Source: an uncultured Candidatus Saccharibacteria bacterium
GTDB taxonomy: Bacteria; Patescibacteriota; Saccharimonadia; Saccharimonadales; Saccharimonadaceae
Direction: 5' to 3'
Assembly (NCBI GenBank): GCA_946222675.1
Contig: CAMIMA010000001.1
Coordinates: forward strand, 404,835 to 468,834
Length of the DNA stretch: 64,000 bases
Shown here: positions 26,526 to 35,449 of the stretch, piece after piece
Numbering within the stretch: the first letter of the stretch is position 1
Layout: every line of letters begins with the position of its first letter
Program-made: the position numbers and the translations under genes
The notes under the pieces: model-generated
Told to the model about the DNA's origin: nothing
Seen by the model: only the letters and a program-made list of their open reading frames with translations
Databases searched by the model: none

Positions 26526-27480
26526 TCTAACTATTGGCATTGATGAAGTAGGACGTGGCCCGCTCGCCGGGCCACTTGTTGTAGCGGCAGTGGCGCTAGA
26601 TAATAGCCAACCACATGCCGCTTTTAATGATTCAAAAAAGTTGACCTCGCGTCGTCGCGAAGAACTAGTGCCGCAGATTCAGGCGGTGGCGCTTGGTATT
26701 GGTATTGGTTGGGTGGATGCTCCATTGTTAGACAAATTGGGTATGACGGAGTCGTTGAAGCTAGCGGCGCGACGGGCCTATATGCAGCTGCCGAAGCCTG
26801 TTAAAGAGGAGGCTGCGCGCATTGTGATAGATGGTAATATAAAAATGCTTGACGATGAGAGAGTAGTGACGATAATTAAGGCGGACGCGAAGGTTGCTGC
26901 AGTGGAGGCAGCCTCGATTGTAGCTAAGCAGGCGCGCGACCACTATATGTACGAGCTTGCAAAGTTATTCCCCCAGTATCAGTTTGAACATCATGTAGGG
27001 TATGGCACCGAAGCTCATATGCGAGCTTTGGCGGAATATGGCGCGCTAAAGGGGATACACCGCTACAGTTTTCGCCCTGTAGCGCAACTTTGCGGAGTAG
27101 TGGAGCGAAAGGTAAATAAAGTTGACCAAACGCGAGGGCGGCAGGCTGAGACTTGCGCAGCAAATTATTTGGTGCGAGCAGGCTATGAGATTATTGAACG
27201 TAACTGGAAGACGCCAGAGGTGGAAGTTGATATTATCGCCCGCAAGGGTCATGAGCTAAATTTTGTAGAGGTAAAGTATCGTGAGACGGCTGAGCATGGT
27301 GATGGCGTTGCTGCAATTACGCGTAAAAAGCTTGAGCAAATGACTTTGGGCTGTGAAATGTACCGGAAATATTATCCAGCTGCCGTTGGATTTGATACTA
27401 AACTATCAATGATCGCCCTTTCAGGCGATCCGATTCAAGTTGACCAATTTATTAATAACCTAAGTTTAGATTTATTGTAG
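26515..27480 (+). CDS. RNase HII fused to a YraN/UPF0102 nuclease-like domain
   Basis: 321 aa. Residues about 1-195 are RNase HII, which removes RNA from RNA-DNA hybrids and misincorporated ribonucleotides: IGIDEVGRGPLAGPL (D10, E11), VIDGN and VEAASIVAKQARDHYM. Residues about 203-321 are a UPF0102/YraN domain of the PD-(D/E)xK type (GRQAETCAANYL, ERNWKTPEVEVDIIAR, NFVEVKYRE). The TTG start at 26515 is chosen because no ATG lies upstream of the essential DEVGRG motif. rnhB and yraN are often neighbours next to rplS, so this fusion follows a known gene order. Its 3' end overlaps the convergent aminopeptidase gene by 9 nt. Confidence 0.92.
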   Translation: MKNSLTIGIDEVGRGPLAGPLVVAAVALDNSQPHAAFNDSKKLTSRRREELVPQIQAVALGIGIGWVDAPLLDKLGMTESLKLAARRAYMQLPKPVKEEAARIVIDGNIKMLDDERVVTIIKADAKVAAVEAASIVAKQARDHYMYELAKLFPQYQFEHHVGYGTEAHMRALAEYGALKGIHRYSFRPVAQLCGVVERKVNKVDQTRGRQAETCAANYLVRAGYEIIERNWKTPEVEVDIIARKGHELNFVEVKYRETAEHGDGVAAITRKKLEQMTLGCEMYRKYYPAAVGFDTKLSMIALSGDPIQVDQFINNLSLDLL

Positions 27481-29949
27481 TAGTTTGCGTTGCTTAAGTA
27501 GCGCTGCGACTTCGTCCGCGCCGCGCTGTCGCCATACCAAATGAGTGGCAATTTCTTGTTGTCCCATTTTAATGGCGCGCTCGAATGCTGGGTCGGACTG
27601 ATATGCGCTAAAGAAGCTGGTAAATTCCTTGGCGGATTTAGTTGAACTTAGTGTGCCACTGGCAACTTTAATGAAGTCAACCAAAATCATATCACCAGCA
27701 AAGGTTTGCATGAGCCATGACCAGTTGGTTTGAATCCATCGCCAAGTGGCGTCGTGCTGGTGTGGATTGCGCATTAGGCGAGCAATAAAGAATAATGTAT
27801 CCTGTGGCTTGACGATTGACAGATCCAGACAGGCAGCGCGGAGCTGGTTGCCTTCGGTTGCGAGATGTGTACTAGTAAGCGCGGCGCAGAGGTCCTGTTT
27901 GAGGTTAATGTCGTTGGTGGTGCGATAGGCGGCGAAGAATTTATCGAACGCATTGTCGTATCGAATAGCCCAGCCTAGTACTAGCGAACGATAGTCGGTT
28001 GGCAGGCTTGCGATATCGGCAGAGTGGTTATGATAGAGTTTTTCGGCGTAATCTAGTGCCGGCTGGTATTTAGCGCTGATAGCCAAGCTAAATACCGAAA
28101 TAAACGACTTTAGCGTGTCTCGGTCGGTTAAACCGGCATTGCTGTAGTATTGCCATTCGTCGGCGATGAATTTTTGTAAGTAAGTGCGCCAAGCGGTCAA
28201 CTCGTCGGTTTGCGGGTTGAATAAGCTACTGATGGTAAAGCAGGCGGCGGTAATCATATCCCAGACCATAAAATTACGTTCATGCTCATTTTTATCAAGT
28301 AAGTCTACCACTGTAGTGAAAGATTTATGAGCAGATTTTGCGAGCATGATTGCTTCGCGAATTAGCTTAATCTTGCTACATGATGATAAATTGCCGTAAT
28401 TAGAGGTGATGTTATCCCACAAAACATGATCATAATTTGTAATGAAGTGCGAATCGTCGTTTTGGTTTAGTTCTAGTTGATGCAAATTAGGTAAATCTAG
28501 CTCAACTGATGCTTTATCTAGAATAGATATTGGCAGTTTAGGATTGCTAAACAGCGGCACTGGCCATGGTTCATCATCTAGCTTGGCGCCATCTGCGAGG
28601 TAGCGCGTTTGGGCTAATGTAAGTTTACCTTCTTGGTAGCTAGCGTTAATAAGCGGGTAGCCGGGGCGAGTGAGCCACGGTGTCATCAGTTTAGCGACGT
28701 CGCAATTAGCTGCTTGTGACAGGTGTCGCCAAAGGTCGGCGGCGGTAGCGTTATGGTAGGCTAAATCTTTAAAATAATGATGCAAACCATTGCGGAAGGC
28801 ATCTTCGCCAATGTAGCTAAAGAGCATCTTGAGGAGCCGCTCGCCCTTGGCGTAGACAATGGCAGAGTCAAATAGAGTGTCGATTGCCTCTGGGTCTTCG
28901 ACATCTTGGCGGACGGTCTGAACGCCTTGAATAGCGTCACGATGTAGGGCAGCTGGTATCATGCCGGCTTCAAAGTCGCTCCAAATATTATATTCTGGGA
29001 ACAAATGATCGACGGCGAAGTGCTCCATCAGTGAAGCAAAGCTTTCATTGAGCCATAAATCATTCCACCATTGCATAGTAACTAAGTTGCCAAACCACTG
29101 ATGTGCCAACTCATGTGCAAGGACAATCGCGGTGTATTCTTTGTTGTCTTGCGCGGCATTTGCTGGACAAATTAAACCGGTTTCACGGTAGGTAATCAGC
29201 CCCCAGTTTTCCATGGCGCCAACGGCGAAGTCGGGTAGAGCGATATGGTCGGACTTCGGTAATGGATATTTAACGCCAAAATAATCCTCGTAAAAGTCAA
29301 TAATTTTAGTTGCGCAAGATAAAGCGTGCTGTAAAGTGTCATCTTGATGAGCGGGGGTGGAGTAGACATTGACGGTTACGCCACTTTTGGTCTTAGCTGA
29401 CACACTATGTAGGTCGCCAGCGACTATGGCGAGGAGGTATGTTGACATGCGCGGTGTTTCTTCGAATTCCCAAGCATTTTTCACGTGCTTGCCAGGCATA
29501 TTGGACAGAACGACTGGTTCAGCGGTCTGGACTGTTAGCTTAAAAGTCGCTTTGGCGGCTGGTTCGTCAATACATGGAAATAGTTCGCAAGCGTGGTTTG
29601 CTTCAAATTGCGTAGCCATTAGCTCGCACGGCTGGTCATTGTAACGGTATTTGCAAATATAGAGGCCGTGTAATAATGTGTCGCTAATTGTGCCACTAAA
29701 GTCAATGCGGATTTTACTGCCAGATTTTTTTATGCATATAATGTCATTTTTGACTTCAAAATCATTAGTTGGCGTGCCATCAACTATGACATTTTTTATT
29801 TTTAACTGTTTAGTATGGAAAAAAATATGATCATAAAATGACTGACCGGTGATAGTTACTGTGCCGCCAAAGCGCCGGTTGGTTTTGTCGAGATTTAGGA
29901 ATAGGTCGTAGTGTTCTGGTTTGAAATAATTAATTAGACGTTTGTTCAT
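27472..29949 (-). CDS. M1-family zinc aminopeptidase
   Basis: 825 aa, cytoplasmic (no signal peptide). The exopeptidase motif GAMEN is at 244-248. The zinc site is HELAHQW (H279, H283) with E302 in the LNESFA helix. A large ERAP1-like C-terminal helical domain (about 510-815) follows. It removes N-terminal residues from peptides and probably recycles amino acids from peptides taken up or released by Clp. The promoter is TTGACA (29985-29980), an 18-nt spacer and TAAAAT (29961-29956), with the ATG 6 nt further on and no ribosome-binding site. Confidence 0.95.
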   Translation of the reverse strand: MNKRLINYFKPEHYDLFLNLDKTNRRFGGTVTITGQSFYDHIFFHTKQLKIKNVIVDGTPTNDFEVKNDIICIKKSGSKIRIDFSGTISDTLLHGLYICKYRYNDQPCELMATQFEANHACELFPCIDEPAAKATFKLTVQTAEPVVLSNMPGKHVKNAWEFEETPRMSTYLLAIVAGDLHSVSAKTKSGVTVNVYSTPAHQDDTLQHALSCATKIIDFYEDYFGVKYPLPKSDHIALPDFAVGAMENWGLITYRETGLICPANAAQDNKEYTAIVLAHELAHQWFGNLVTMQWWNDLWLNESFASLMEHFAVDHLFPEYNIWSDFEAGMIPAALHRDAIQGVQTVRQDVEDPEAIDTLFDSAIVYAKGERLLKMLFSYIGEDAFRNGLHHYFKDLAYHNATAADLWRHLSQAANCDVAKLMTPWLTRPGYPLINASYQEGKLTLAQTRYLADGAKLDDEPWPVPLFSNPKLPISILDKASVELDLPNLHQLELNQNDDSHFITNYDHVLWDNITSNYGNLSSCSKIKLIREAIMLAKSAHKSFTTVVDLLDKNEHERNFMVWDMITAACFTISSLFNPQTDELTAWRTYLQKFIADEWQYYSNAGLTDRDTLKSFISVFSLAISAKYQPALDYAEKLYHNHSADIASLPTDYRSLVLGWAIRYDNAFDKFFAAYRTTNDINLKQDLCAALTSTHLATEGNQLRAACLDLSIVKPQDTLFFIARLMRNPHQHDATWRWIQTNWSWLMQTFAGDMILVDFIKVASGTLSSTKSAKEFTSFFSAYQSDPAFERAIKMGQQEIATHLVWRQRGADEVAALLKQRKLLQ

Positions 29950-29955
29950 ATTATT

Positions 29956-29985
29956 ATTTTAACGTTAAGCTTGACGCTGTGTCAA
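29956..29985 (-). promoter_or_regulatory. Promoter of the M1 aminopeptidase gene (leaderless)
   Basis: Minus strand TTGACA (29985-29980), 18 nt, TAAAAT (29961-29956), then 6 nt to ATG 29949. The -35 box lies within the spacer of the divergent nusA promoter. Confidence 0.7.
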
Positions 29986-29998
29986 AGTCTGCTATAAT
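29971..29998 (+). promoter_or_regulatory. Promoter of nusA
   Basis: TTGACG (29971-29976), a 16-nt spacer and TATAAT (29993-29998). It is interleaved with the oppositely directed aminopeptidase promoter. Confidence 0.75.
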
Positions 29999-30010
29999 AA
30001 AAGTATTGTA

Positions 30011-30037
30011 ATCCGGCCATCAAGGTCGGAATTTTTA
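30011..30037 (+). terminator. Terminator-like hairpin in the nusA leader (possible attenuator)
   Basis: AATCCGGCC-ATCAA-GGTCGGAATT pairs over nine base pairs with one bulge and one G-U pair. A TTTTT run follows, and the AGAAGGAG of nusA comes just after. It lies downstream of the nusA promoter and upstream of its start, so it cannot be serving an upstream gene on this strand. Confidence 0.55.
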
Positions 30038-30053
30038 ATAAGAAGGAGAATAT

Positions 30054-31097
30054 ATGGAAGATTTGAATATCAAACAGATGGCCACGGCGTTGCGTGTGAT
30101 TGCTGATGAAAAGAATCTCTCAGAAGAAGATGTTTTGAGTGCGGTTGAGGTGGCTATTGCTGCAGCTTGGCGACGTGATAACGGCGAGCGCGATATGAGC
30201 GTGACGGCTACTCTGAATCGTGAGACTGGCGTAGCTAATGTTACAGTACACTATGAGGTAGTTGAGGAACCAGAAGGTCTTGGCCAAATTACTCTAGAGA
30301 AGGCAAAGGAAATTGACCCAGAAGCTAAGCTTGGCGACAAGCTAGAACAGCATTATGAGGCTACCAAGTTTGGTCGCGTGGCTGCTATGACTGCAAAGCA
30401 GGTATTGTTGCAAAAGCTGCGCGATTTTGAGCGCGAGTCAGTGGCGCGTGAATACGATAGCAAAGTTGGTAAGCTGGTTACCGGTACGGTAGTGCGCGTT
30501 GAACCACGTGTAGTGCGAATCGAGCTAGGCTCTGGTGAGGGCATTATGCCAGCTAGTGAGCAAATCCCTGGTGAGCGCTTGACGGTTGGTAGCCGCGTGC
30601 GTGTGCTGTTGAAGAAAATTGACCGCGATAATGGGCATACCCCAACCATTATTTTGTCACGTGCTGATGCTGACTTTGTGCGTCTATTGTTTGTACAAGA
30701 GGTGCCTGAGCTAGAGACTGGTGCTGTTGAGATTAAAAAGGTGGTGCGCGAAGCGGGCCGCCGTACTAAAATTGCAGTTTATAGCAGCAATAGTGAAATT
30801 GACCCAGTTGGCACCTTTGTCGGTAGTAAGGGTATTCGCGTTCAGGCAGTGATGAGTGAAATTGGTGATTCTGAGAAGATTGATATCATTACTTACGATT
30901 CAGACGTCAAGAACTACATTGCTAACGCATTAAGCCCAGCTGAAATTAGTAGTATCGAACTAGATGAGCTAGCTAAAACCGCCAAGGTGTATGTGCCGTT
31001 GAGCCAGCAGTCAGTAGCGATTGGCCGTCAAGGACAGAATGTTCGCTTGTCCTCACAATTGACGGGCTATACGATTGATATCGTAGCGGAACACTAA
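30054..31097 (+). CDS. nusA: Transcription elongation/termination factor NusA
   Basis: A 347-aa NusA without the C-terminal acidic repeats of E. coli. It has the RNAP-binding N-terminal domain (about 1-125), an S1 domain (about 130-200, GKLVTGTVVRVEPRVVRIEL), KH1 (FVGSKGIRVQAV, about 260-271) and KH2 (SVAIGRQGQNVRLSSQL, about 322-338). It modulates pausing, intrinsic termination and antitermination. Unusually it stands alone rather than in the rimP-nusA-infB operon. Its leader carries a terminator-like hairpin. Confidence 0.96.
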   Translation: MEDLNIKQMATALRVIADEKNLSEEDVLSAVEVAIAAAWRRDNGERDMSVTATLNRETGVANVTVHYEVVEEPEGLGQITLEKAKEIDPEAKLGDKLEQHYEATKFGRVAAMTAKQVLLQKLRDFERESVAREYDSKVGKLVTGTVVRVEPRVVRIELGSGEGIMPASEQIPGERLTVGSRVRVLLKKIDRDNGHTPTIILSRADADFVRLLFVQEVPELETGAVEIKKVVREAGRRTKIAVYSSNSEIDPVGTFVGSKGIRVQAVMSEIGDSEKIDIITYDSDVKNYIANALSPAEISSIELDELAKTAKVYVPLSQQSVAIGRQGQNVRLSSQLTGYTIDIVAEH

Positions 31098-31117
31098 TAA
31101 ATAGTTAAATTTAACCA

Positions 31118-31144
31118 TTAGCACTCTTGTATAAAGAGTGCTAA
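31118..31144 (+). promoter_or_regulatory. Perfect CIRCE operator (HrcA site) upstream of clpC
   Basis: TTAGCACTC (31118-31126), a 9-nt spacer and GAGTGCTAA (31136-31144) match the CIRCE consensus exactly. The element lies just upstream of the -10 box at 31150-31155, so bound HrcA would cover the -35 region. As an inverted repeat followed by TTTGTT it may also help terminate nusA. Confidence 0.92.
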
Positions 31145-31149
31145 TTTGT

Positions 31150-31155
31150 TATAAT
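31150..31155 (+). promoter_or_regulatory. -10 box, leaderless clpC
   Basis: TATAAT (31150-31155), with TG three bases upstream (TGT-TATAAT), then ATG 31162 after 6 nt. Confidence 0.7.
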
Positions 31156-31161
31156 AAAATC

Positions 31162-34029
31162 ATGATTCCGGAAGAAGAGGTACGATTCACTAGATGTGTA
31201 AGTAGGGCAATATTGACTGCTGAGGTTTATGCTAGTTTGTTTGCAGCAGAGGAGACTCGTACTGAGCATTTATTGTTAGCTATGTTGTGCGATTCAAATA
31301 GCATGGCATGCAATTTTTTAAATAAACACGGTATTTATAAAAAAGATGCCCGTAATGCCATCGACTCTGCTCCGGATAGCAAGAGAATTAATCGTCGTCG
31401 CCGCTTGTCAATGGCGGCATTGGACGCTATTTTAAATGAGTTTATTTTATTAAGTAAGCCAGTGAATACCCTACAGATTCTTTATGTCATGCTATTTCAT
31501 CGTACTAACCGGGCGTGTTTATTACTTAAAAAGATGCGTGTAGATGTGGATCAGTTAGTTCAGGATATTGCGCTAGCAATGGATGATCATAGTTTTGATG
31601 TTGACGAAGAAAGTGGTGAGCCGCTTGAATTGTCTATTCTGTATCGCCCAACCTATCAAGTAAATGAAGCTCCGGAAACCGACGCTATTTTAGAGGATCA
31701 TGATGTGATGCGTCGAATGAGCATTGGCGCTTACGAGATGATTGAGCGAGCTAGGATAGGGCAAAATCAGGTTGACGCTACGATTTGTGGCGAGGGTGGT
31801 GAATATGTTGCTCGCCCATTCTGCGATAAATTTGAAGATGAAGACGATGATGAAGAAGAAGACAATGAAACCAATGTTGATAAGAGTAGCACTGTCCGCA
31901 GGATGCCGCCGCAGTTACGACAGCTAGGCAACGATGAGATTCCTCATAATCATGAGCACGAGGAGTCGCAATCGCAAGAAAATGATACGGACCATGAACT
32001 ACCGTCGCATGAACAGTTGCGACTGAAGCGGACGATTGACCGTTATAGTACTAATTTAACTGACGATGCCAAGAATGGCAGGCTAGACCCAGTGGTTGGC
32101 CGTGCGACTGAAATTGACCGCGTAATTACTATTCTAAGTCGCCGCCGAAAGAATAACCCATTGCTAATTGGTGAAGCTGGCGTAGGCAAGACGGCTATCG
32201 CTGAAGGTTTGGCGGAGCGAATTGCTGATGGTAATGTGCCACGCTATCTAGCTGATAAGCAAGTTATGCAGTTGGACTTGGCGCGTATTTTGGCTGGTGC
32301 AAAATATCGTGGCGAATTTGAGGAGCGGCTGAAGCGTGTTATTGACGATGCCGAGAAGGACGACCGCGTAATTCTGTTTATTGATGAGATTCATACGCTA
32401 GTGGGTGCTGGCGCATCTGAGGGCTCGCTTGATGCTGCGAACATTTTAAAGCCTGCTCTATCGCGTGGTAAGTTGCGTTTAATTGGGGCGACGACGAACG
32501 ATGAATATCGTAAGTCAATTGAGCGTGACTCGGCTCTGACGCGTCGTTTTCAGGATGTTGTGGTGGCTGAGCCTAGCGTGCCGGATACAATTAAGATATT
32601 ATCTGGTCTAGCACCAAAATACGAAGCTTTTCATCATGTAAAAATAGCACAAGATGTGATTGAATCAACTGTACAACTGAGTCAGCGTTACATGCCGGAG
32701 CGGCATCAGCCAGATAAATCGTTGGATGTGCTTGATGAAGCAGCGGCGACCGCGCATGTTAAGAGTAACGTAGTTGATAATACAGATGCTATTAATGAGC
32801 TAATGAAGCGTCGTGGTGTACTATCGGATAAAATGGCGCAGGCTGTGGCGGACGAAGACTATGAGCAGGCAGCGATTTTAAAGATGCAGGTTAGTCAGAT
32901 TGATGAGCAGCGAGAAAAATTGCGTCAACGTGAATTGCAGAATCAAGATGTTGAATTAAGCACCGATGATATTGCTAATACAATTAGTCGTATTACCGGT
33001 GTGCCGATTGCACAATTAAAGCGTAGTGAAGCTGATAAGCTGATTAATCTAGAGGAGTTGCTGAGTAAGCGCGTGATTGGGCAGGATAAGGCAATTTCCG
33101 CCGTGGCACATGCGATGCGTCGGGCGCGTGCTGGTATTAATAATGAGCGTCGGCCAATCGGTTCGTTTATTTTCTTAGGGCAGACTGGTGTTGGCAAGAC
33201 TGAATTAGCGCGTGTTTTGGCCGACGAGATGTTTGGCTCGCGCGATAATTTAATTAAGCTAGATATGAGTGAATTTTCTGAGAGTCATACAGTGTCACGC
33301 TTAATTGGCGCGCCAGCTGGTTACGTGGGCTATAACGACGGCAATCAACTAGCTGACCGCGTGCGACGACATCCTTACTCGGTGGTACTATTTGATGAAA
33401 TCGAGAAGGCTCATCCAGATATTTTTAATATTCTTTTGCAGATTCTTGAGGATGGTAAATTAACTGATGGCCGTGGTCGTCAAGTTGATTTCTCAAATGC
33501 GATAATTATTTTGACAAGTAATATTGGTGCGGATCAGTTGGACAGCAGTGAAAGTCGGTTAGGATTCAGTGTTAAAAACGATACAGATATTGACGAAAAG
33601 TCGAAGAATGATCAAGAAGTGGTGATGAATGAGCTGAAGCAGTATATGCGCCCAGAGCTAATTAACCGATTTGACGACATTATTTTGTTTAATCGTTTAA
33701 CTAAGAATGAAGCTGGCAAGATATTTGATTTGATGATTTCAGAACTAGCGCAACGCTTACAACTAAAGCAGATTGGTTTGACGGTGAGTGCGCCGGTGCG
33801 ACGTCAGCTAGTAGAGAAGGGCTATAGCGATACTTATGGTGCGCGACCAATGCGGCGTGTGGTACAGAAATACCTAGAGCAGACCGTCGCTGATGCCATG
33901 ATATCAGGTAAATTTAAAGCGGGTGATACCATTAAAACGGCCTGGCGCCATGATGCGGTTGAATTGCAATTAAAGCCGCAACGCACAGCAAGGAAGTCAA
34001 CTAAGTCGGTTGACGTAGTTAAGCACTAA
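31162..34029 (+). CDS. clpC: ClpC-type AAA+ protease ATPase
   Basis: 955 aa from ATG 31162, which follows the -10 box; a frame extension to 31138 would start within the CIRCE. An N-terminal Clp_N double repeat (about 1-140) and an acidic Glu/Asp/His-rich linker (about 220-285) come first. AAA1 has Walker A GEAGVGKT (337-344). A UVR-like segment [13 protein letters not shown] (about 563-575) is ClpC-type, not the long ClpB M-domain. AAA2 has GQTGVGKT (673-680). A ClpP-docking loop RLGFSVKND is visible at about 800. It is likely to unfold damaged proteins for ClpP. Heat-shock control by HrcA is indicated by the CIRCE. Confidence 0.93.
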   Translation: MIPEEEVRFTRCVSRAILTAEVYASLFAAEETRTEHLLLAMLCDSNSMACNFLNKHGIYKKDARNAIDSAPDSKRINRRRRLSMAALDAILNEFILLSKPVNTLQILYVMLFHRTNRACLLLKKMRVDVDQLVQDIALAMDDHSFDVDEESGEPLELSILYRPTYQVNEAPETDAILEDHDVMRRMSIGAYEMIERARIGQNQVDATICGEGGEYVARPFCDKFEDEDDDEEEDNETNVDKSSTVRRMPPQLRQLGNDEIPHNHEHEESQSQENDTDHELPSHEQLRLKRTIDRYSTNLTDDAKNGRLDPVVGRATEIDRVITILSRRRKNNPLLIGEAGVGKTAIAEGLAERIADGNVPRYLADKQVMQLDLARILAGAKYRGEFEERLKRVIDDAEKDDRVILFIDEIHTLVGAGASEGSLDAANILKPALSRGKLRLIGATTNDEYRKSIERDSALTRRFQDVVVAEPSVPDTIKILSGLAPKYEAFHHVKIAQDVIESTVQLSQRYMPERHQPDKSLDVLDEAAATAHVKSNVVDNTDAINELMKRRGVLSDKMAQAVADEDYEQAAILKMQVSQIDEQREKLRQRELQNQDVELSTDDIANTISRITGVPIAQLKRSEADKLINLEELLSKRVIGQDKAISAVAHAMRRARAGINNERRPIGSFIFLGQTGVGKTELARVLADEMFGSRDNLIKLDMSEFSESHTVSRLIGAPAGYVGYNDGNQLADRVRRHPYSVVLFDEIEKAHPDIFNILLQILEDGKLTDGRGRQVDFSNAIIILTSNIGADQLDSSESRLGFSVKNDTDIDEKSKNDQEVVMNELKQYMRPELINRFDDIILFNRLTKNEAGKIFDLMISELAQRLQLKQIGLTVSAPVRRQLVEKGYSDTYGARPMRRVVQKYLEQTVADAMISGKFKAGDTIKTAWRHDAVELQLKPQRTARKSTKSVDVVKH

Positions 34030-34031
34030 CC

Positions 34032-34040
34032 TGTTATAAT
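34032..34040 (+). promoter_or_regulatory. Extended -10 promoter, leaderless radA
   Basis: TGT-TATAAT (34032-34040), then ATG 34048 after 7 nt. Confidence 0.65.
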
Positions 34041-34047
34041 ATTAGAA

Positions 34048-35394
34048 ATGGTCAAGGCTAAAAGCAGTTATGTTTGCCAGCAGTGTGGCGCGAGTTACCC
34101 TAAATGGGCGGGTAAGTGTGATAACTGTGGGTCTTGGAATAGCTTGGTTGAGCAGATGCCGATTGCCGAGGGCAAGTCAGTGGTGGCGCGTTCGCGCGGG
34201 CGGCAGATTCAGGCTGAACTTATTAAAGATGTTAAGTTAGACAAAGTATCAACACGCATTAAAACAGGAATCGCCGACCTTGATACGGTATTGGGTGGTG
34301 GTCTGATGGCCGGCGGAGTGGTGCTAGTGGCTGGGCAGCCGGGTATTGGTAAGTCTACTATTCTGATGCAAATTGCGAGCTATGTCGCTAAGAGCAAAAA
34401 AGTTTTGTATGCCAGTGGCGAGGAATCGGCTTCGCAGGTGAAACTGCGTGCTGAGCGACTTGGCGCGGTGGGTGATAATCAGTTATATTTGGCGGCGACT
34501 ACGTCGGCGGATGATATCGCGGCGACAATTGCGGAAGGCAGCTATGATTTAGCGATTGTTGATTCGATGCAAACGATTGCGATGGCAGAGATCTCATCGG
34601 CGGCTGGTACGGTAAGCCAAATCACCAACTGCGCTAACGCAATTATTCGTGCCGCCAAGACGGCTAATACGTCGGTTATTTTGGTGGGGCACATCACCAA
34701 GGACGGAGCGATTGCTGGGCCAAAGATATTGGAGCATCTAGTTGACGTGGTACTAAATTTTGAGGGTGACCGCTATGGTGGTTTTAAGATGGTGCGCGCA
34801 GTAAAGAACCGTTTCGGTTCTACTTCTGAAGTGGCTATTTTTGATATGACACAAGAGGGGTTGAAGATTGTCGAGAATCCAAGTGCTGCATTACTAGCTG
34901 AACGGACAGACACCGACGGTAGTATTGTGCTTGCTAGTATGGAAGGTAATCGTCCATTGCTTGTGGAAATTCAGGCGCTAGTGAACCATACTAATTTTGG
35001 CTACGCAAAGCGGGCTGCTTCGGGGTTTGACGCTAATCGTTTGACACTATTAATTGCAGTGCTAGAGCGACGAACTAAATTGGATTTATCCGACAAAGAT
35101 GTCTTTATTAATGTGGTTGGTGGCATAAAGCTAAATGATCGAGCAGCTGATCTGGCGGTTTGTATGGCCATTGCTAGTGCGGCAGCTGAACGAAAGTTGC
35201 GCGATGGTGCTGTTGTGTTTGGAGAAGTTGGCTTAGGTGGCGAGATTCGGTCGGCGGTTCAGTCGGAGAAGCGAATTGCTGAGGCGCAGAAATTAGGGTT
35301 TAAGTATGCAATTGCACCGAAGAGCGCGGCGCGTAGTAAGTTTGTCGTGCCAGCAGTGGATTTGCGTGATGCCTTAAATCAACATTTACGTTAG
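34048..35394 (+). CDS. radA: DNA repair ATPase RadA/Sms
   Basis: 448 aa. An N-terminal zinc finger with four cysteines (C10, C13, C24, C27) is intact. The RecA-like ATPase has Walker A GQPGIGKST (about 97-105), and the RadA-specific KNRFGS motif is at about 253. A C-terminal Lon-protease-like domain (NVVGGIKLNDRAADLAV, FGEVGLGGEIR) follows. It drives branch migration in recombination and is linked to natural transformation in other bacteria. The next gene is a PIN-TRAM protein, the same order as radA-disA/yacL regions of Firmicutes. Confidence 0.96.
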   Translation: MVKAKSSYVCQQCGASYPKWAGKCDNCGSWNSLVEQMPIAEGKSVVARSRGRQIQAELIKDVKLDKVSTRIKTGIADLDTVLGGGLMAGGVVLVAGQPGIGKSTILMQIASYVAKSKKVLYASGEESASQVKLRAERLGAVGDNQLYLAATTSADDIAATIAEGSYDLAIVDSMQTIAMAEISSAAGTVSQITNCANAIIRAAKTANTSVILVGHITKDGAIAGPKILEHLVDVVLNFEGDRYGGFKMVRAVKNRFGSTSEVAIFDMTQEGLKIVENPSAALLAERTDTDGSIVLASMEGNRPLLVEIQALVNHTNFGYAKRAASGFDANRLTLLIAVLERRTKLDLSDKDVFINVVGGIKLNDRAADLAVCMAIASAAAERKLRDGAVVFGEVGLGGEIRSAVQSEKRIAEAQKLGFKYAIAPKSAARSKFVVPAVDLRDALNQHLR

Positions 35395-35397
35395 CTT

Positions 35398-35426
35398 TTG
35401 CCGATTAGCACGGTCAGTGTTATAAT
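35398..35426 (+). promoter_or_regulatory. Promoter of the PIN-TRAM gene
   Basis: TTGCCG (35398-35403), a 17-nt spacer and TATAAT (35421-35426) with TG upstream. GAAAGGA lies before ATG 35450. Confidence 0.65.
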
Positions 35427-35449
35427 ATTTAGCGAAAGGAAATTATTTA

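Noticed and set aside
31138..31161. Upstream extension of ClpC by eight residues
   Set aside because: It would begin inside the CIRCE and upstream of the -10 box; ATG 31162 fits the promoter and the usual Clp_N start.
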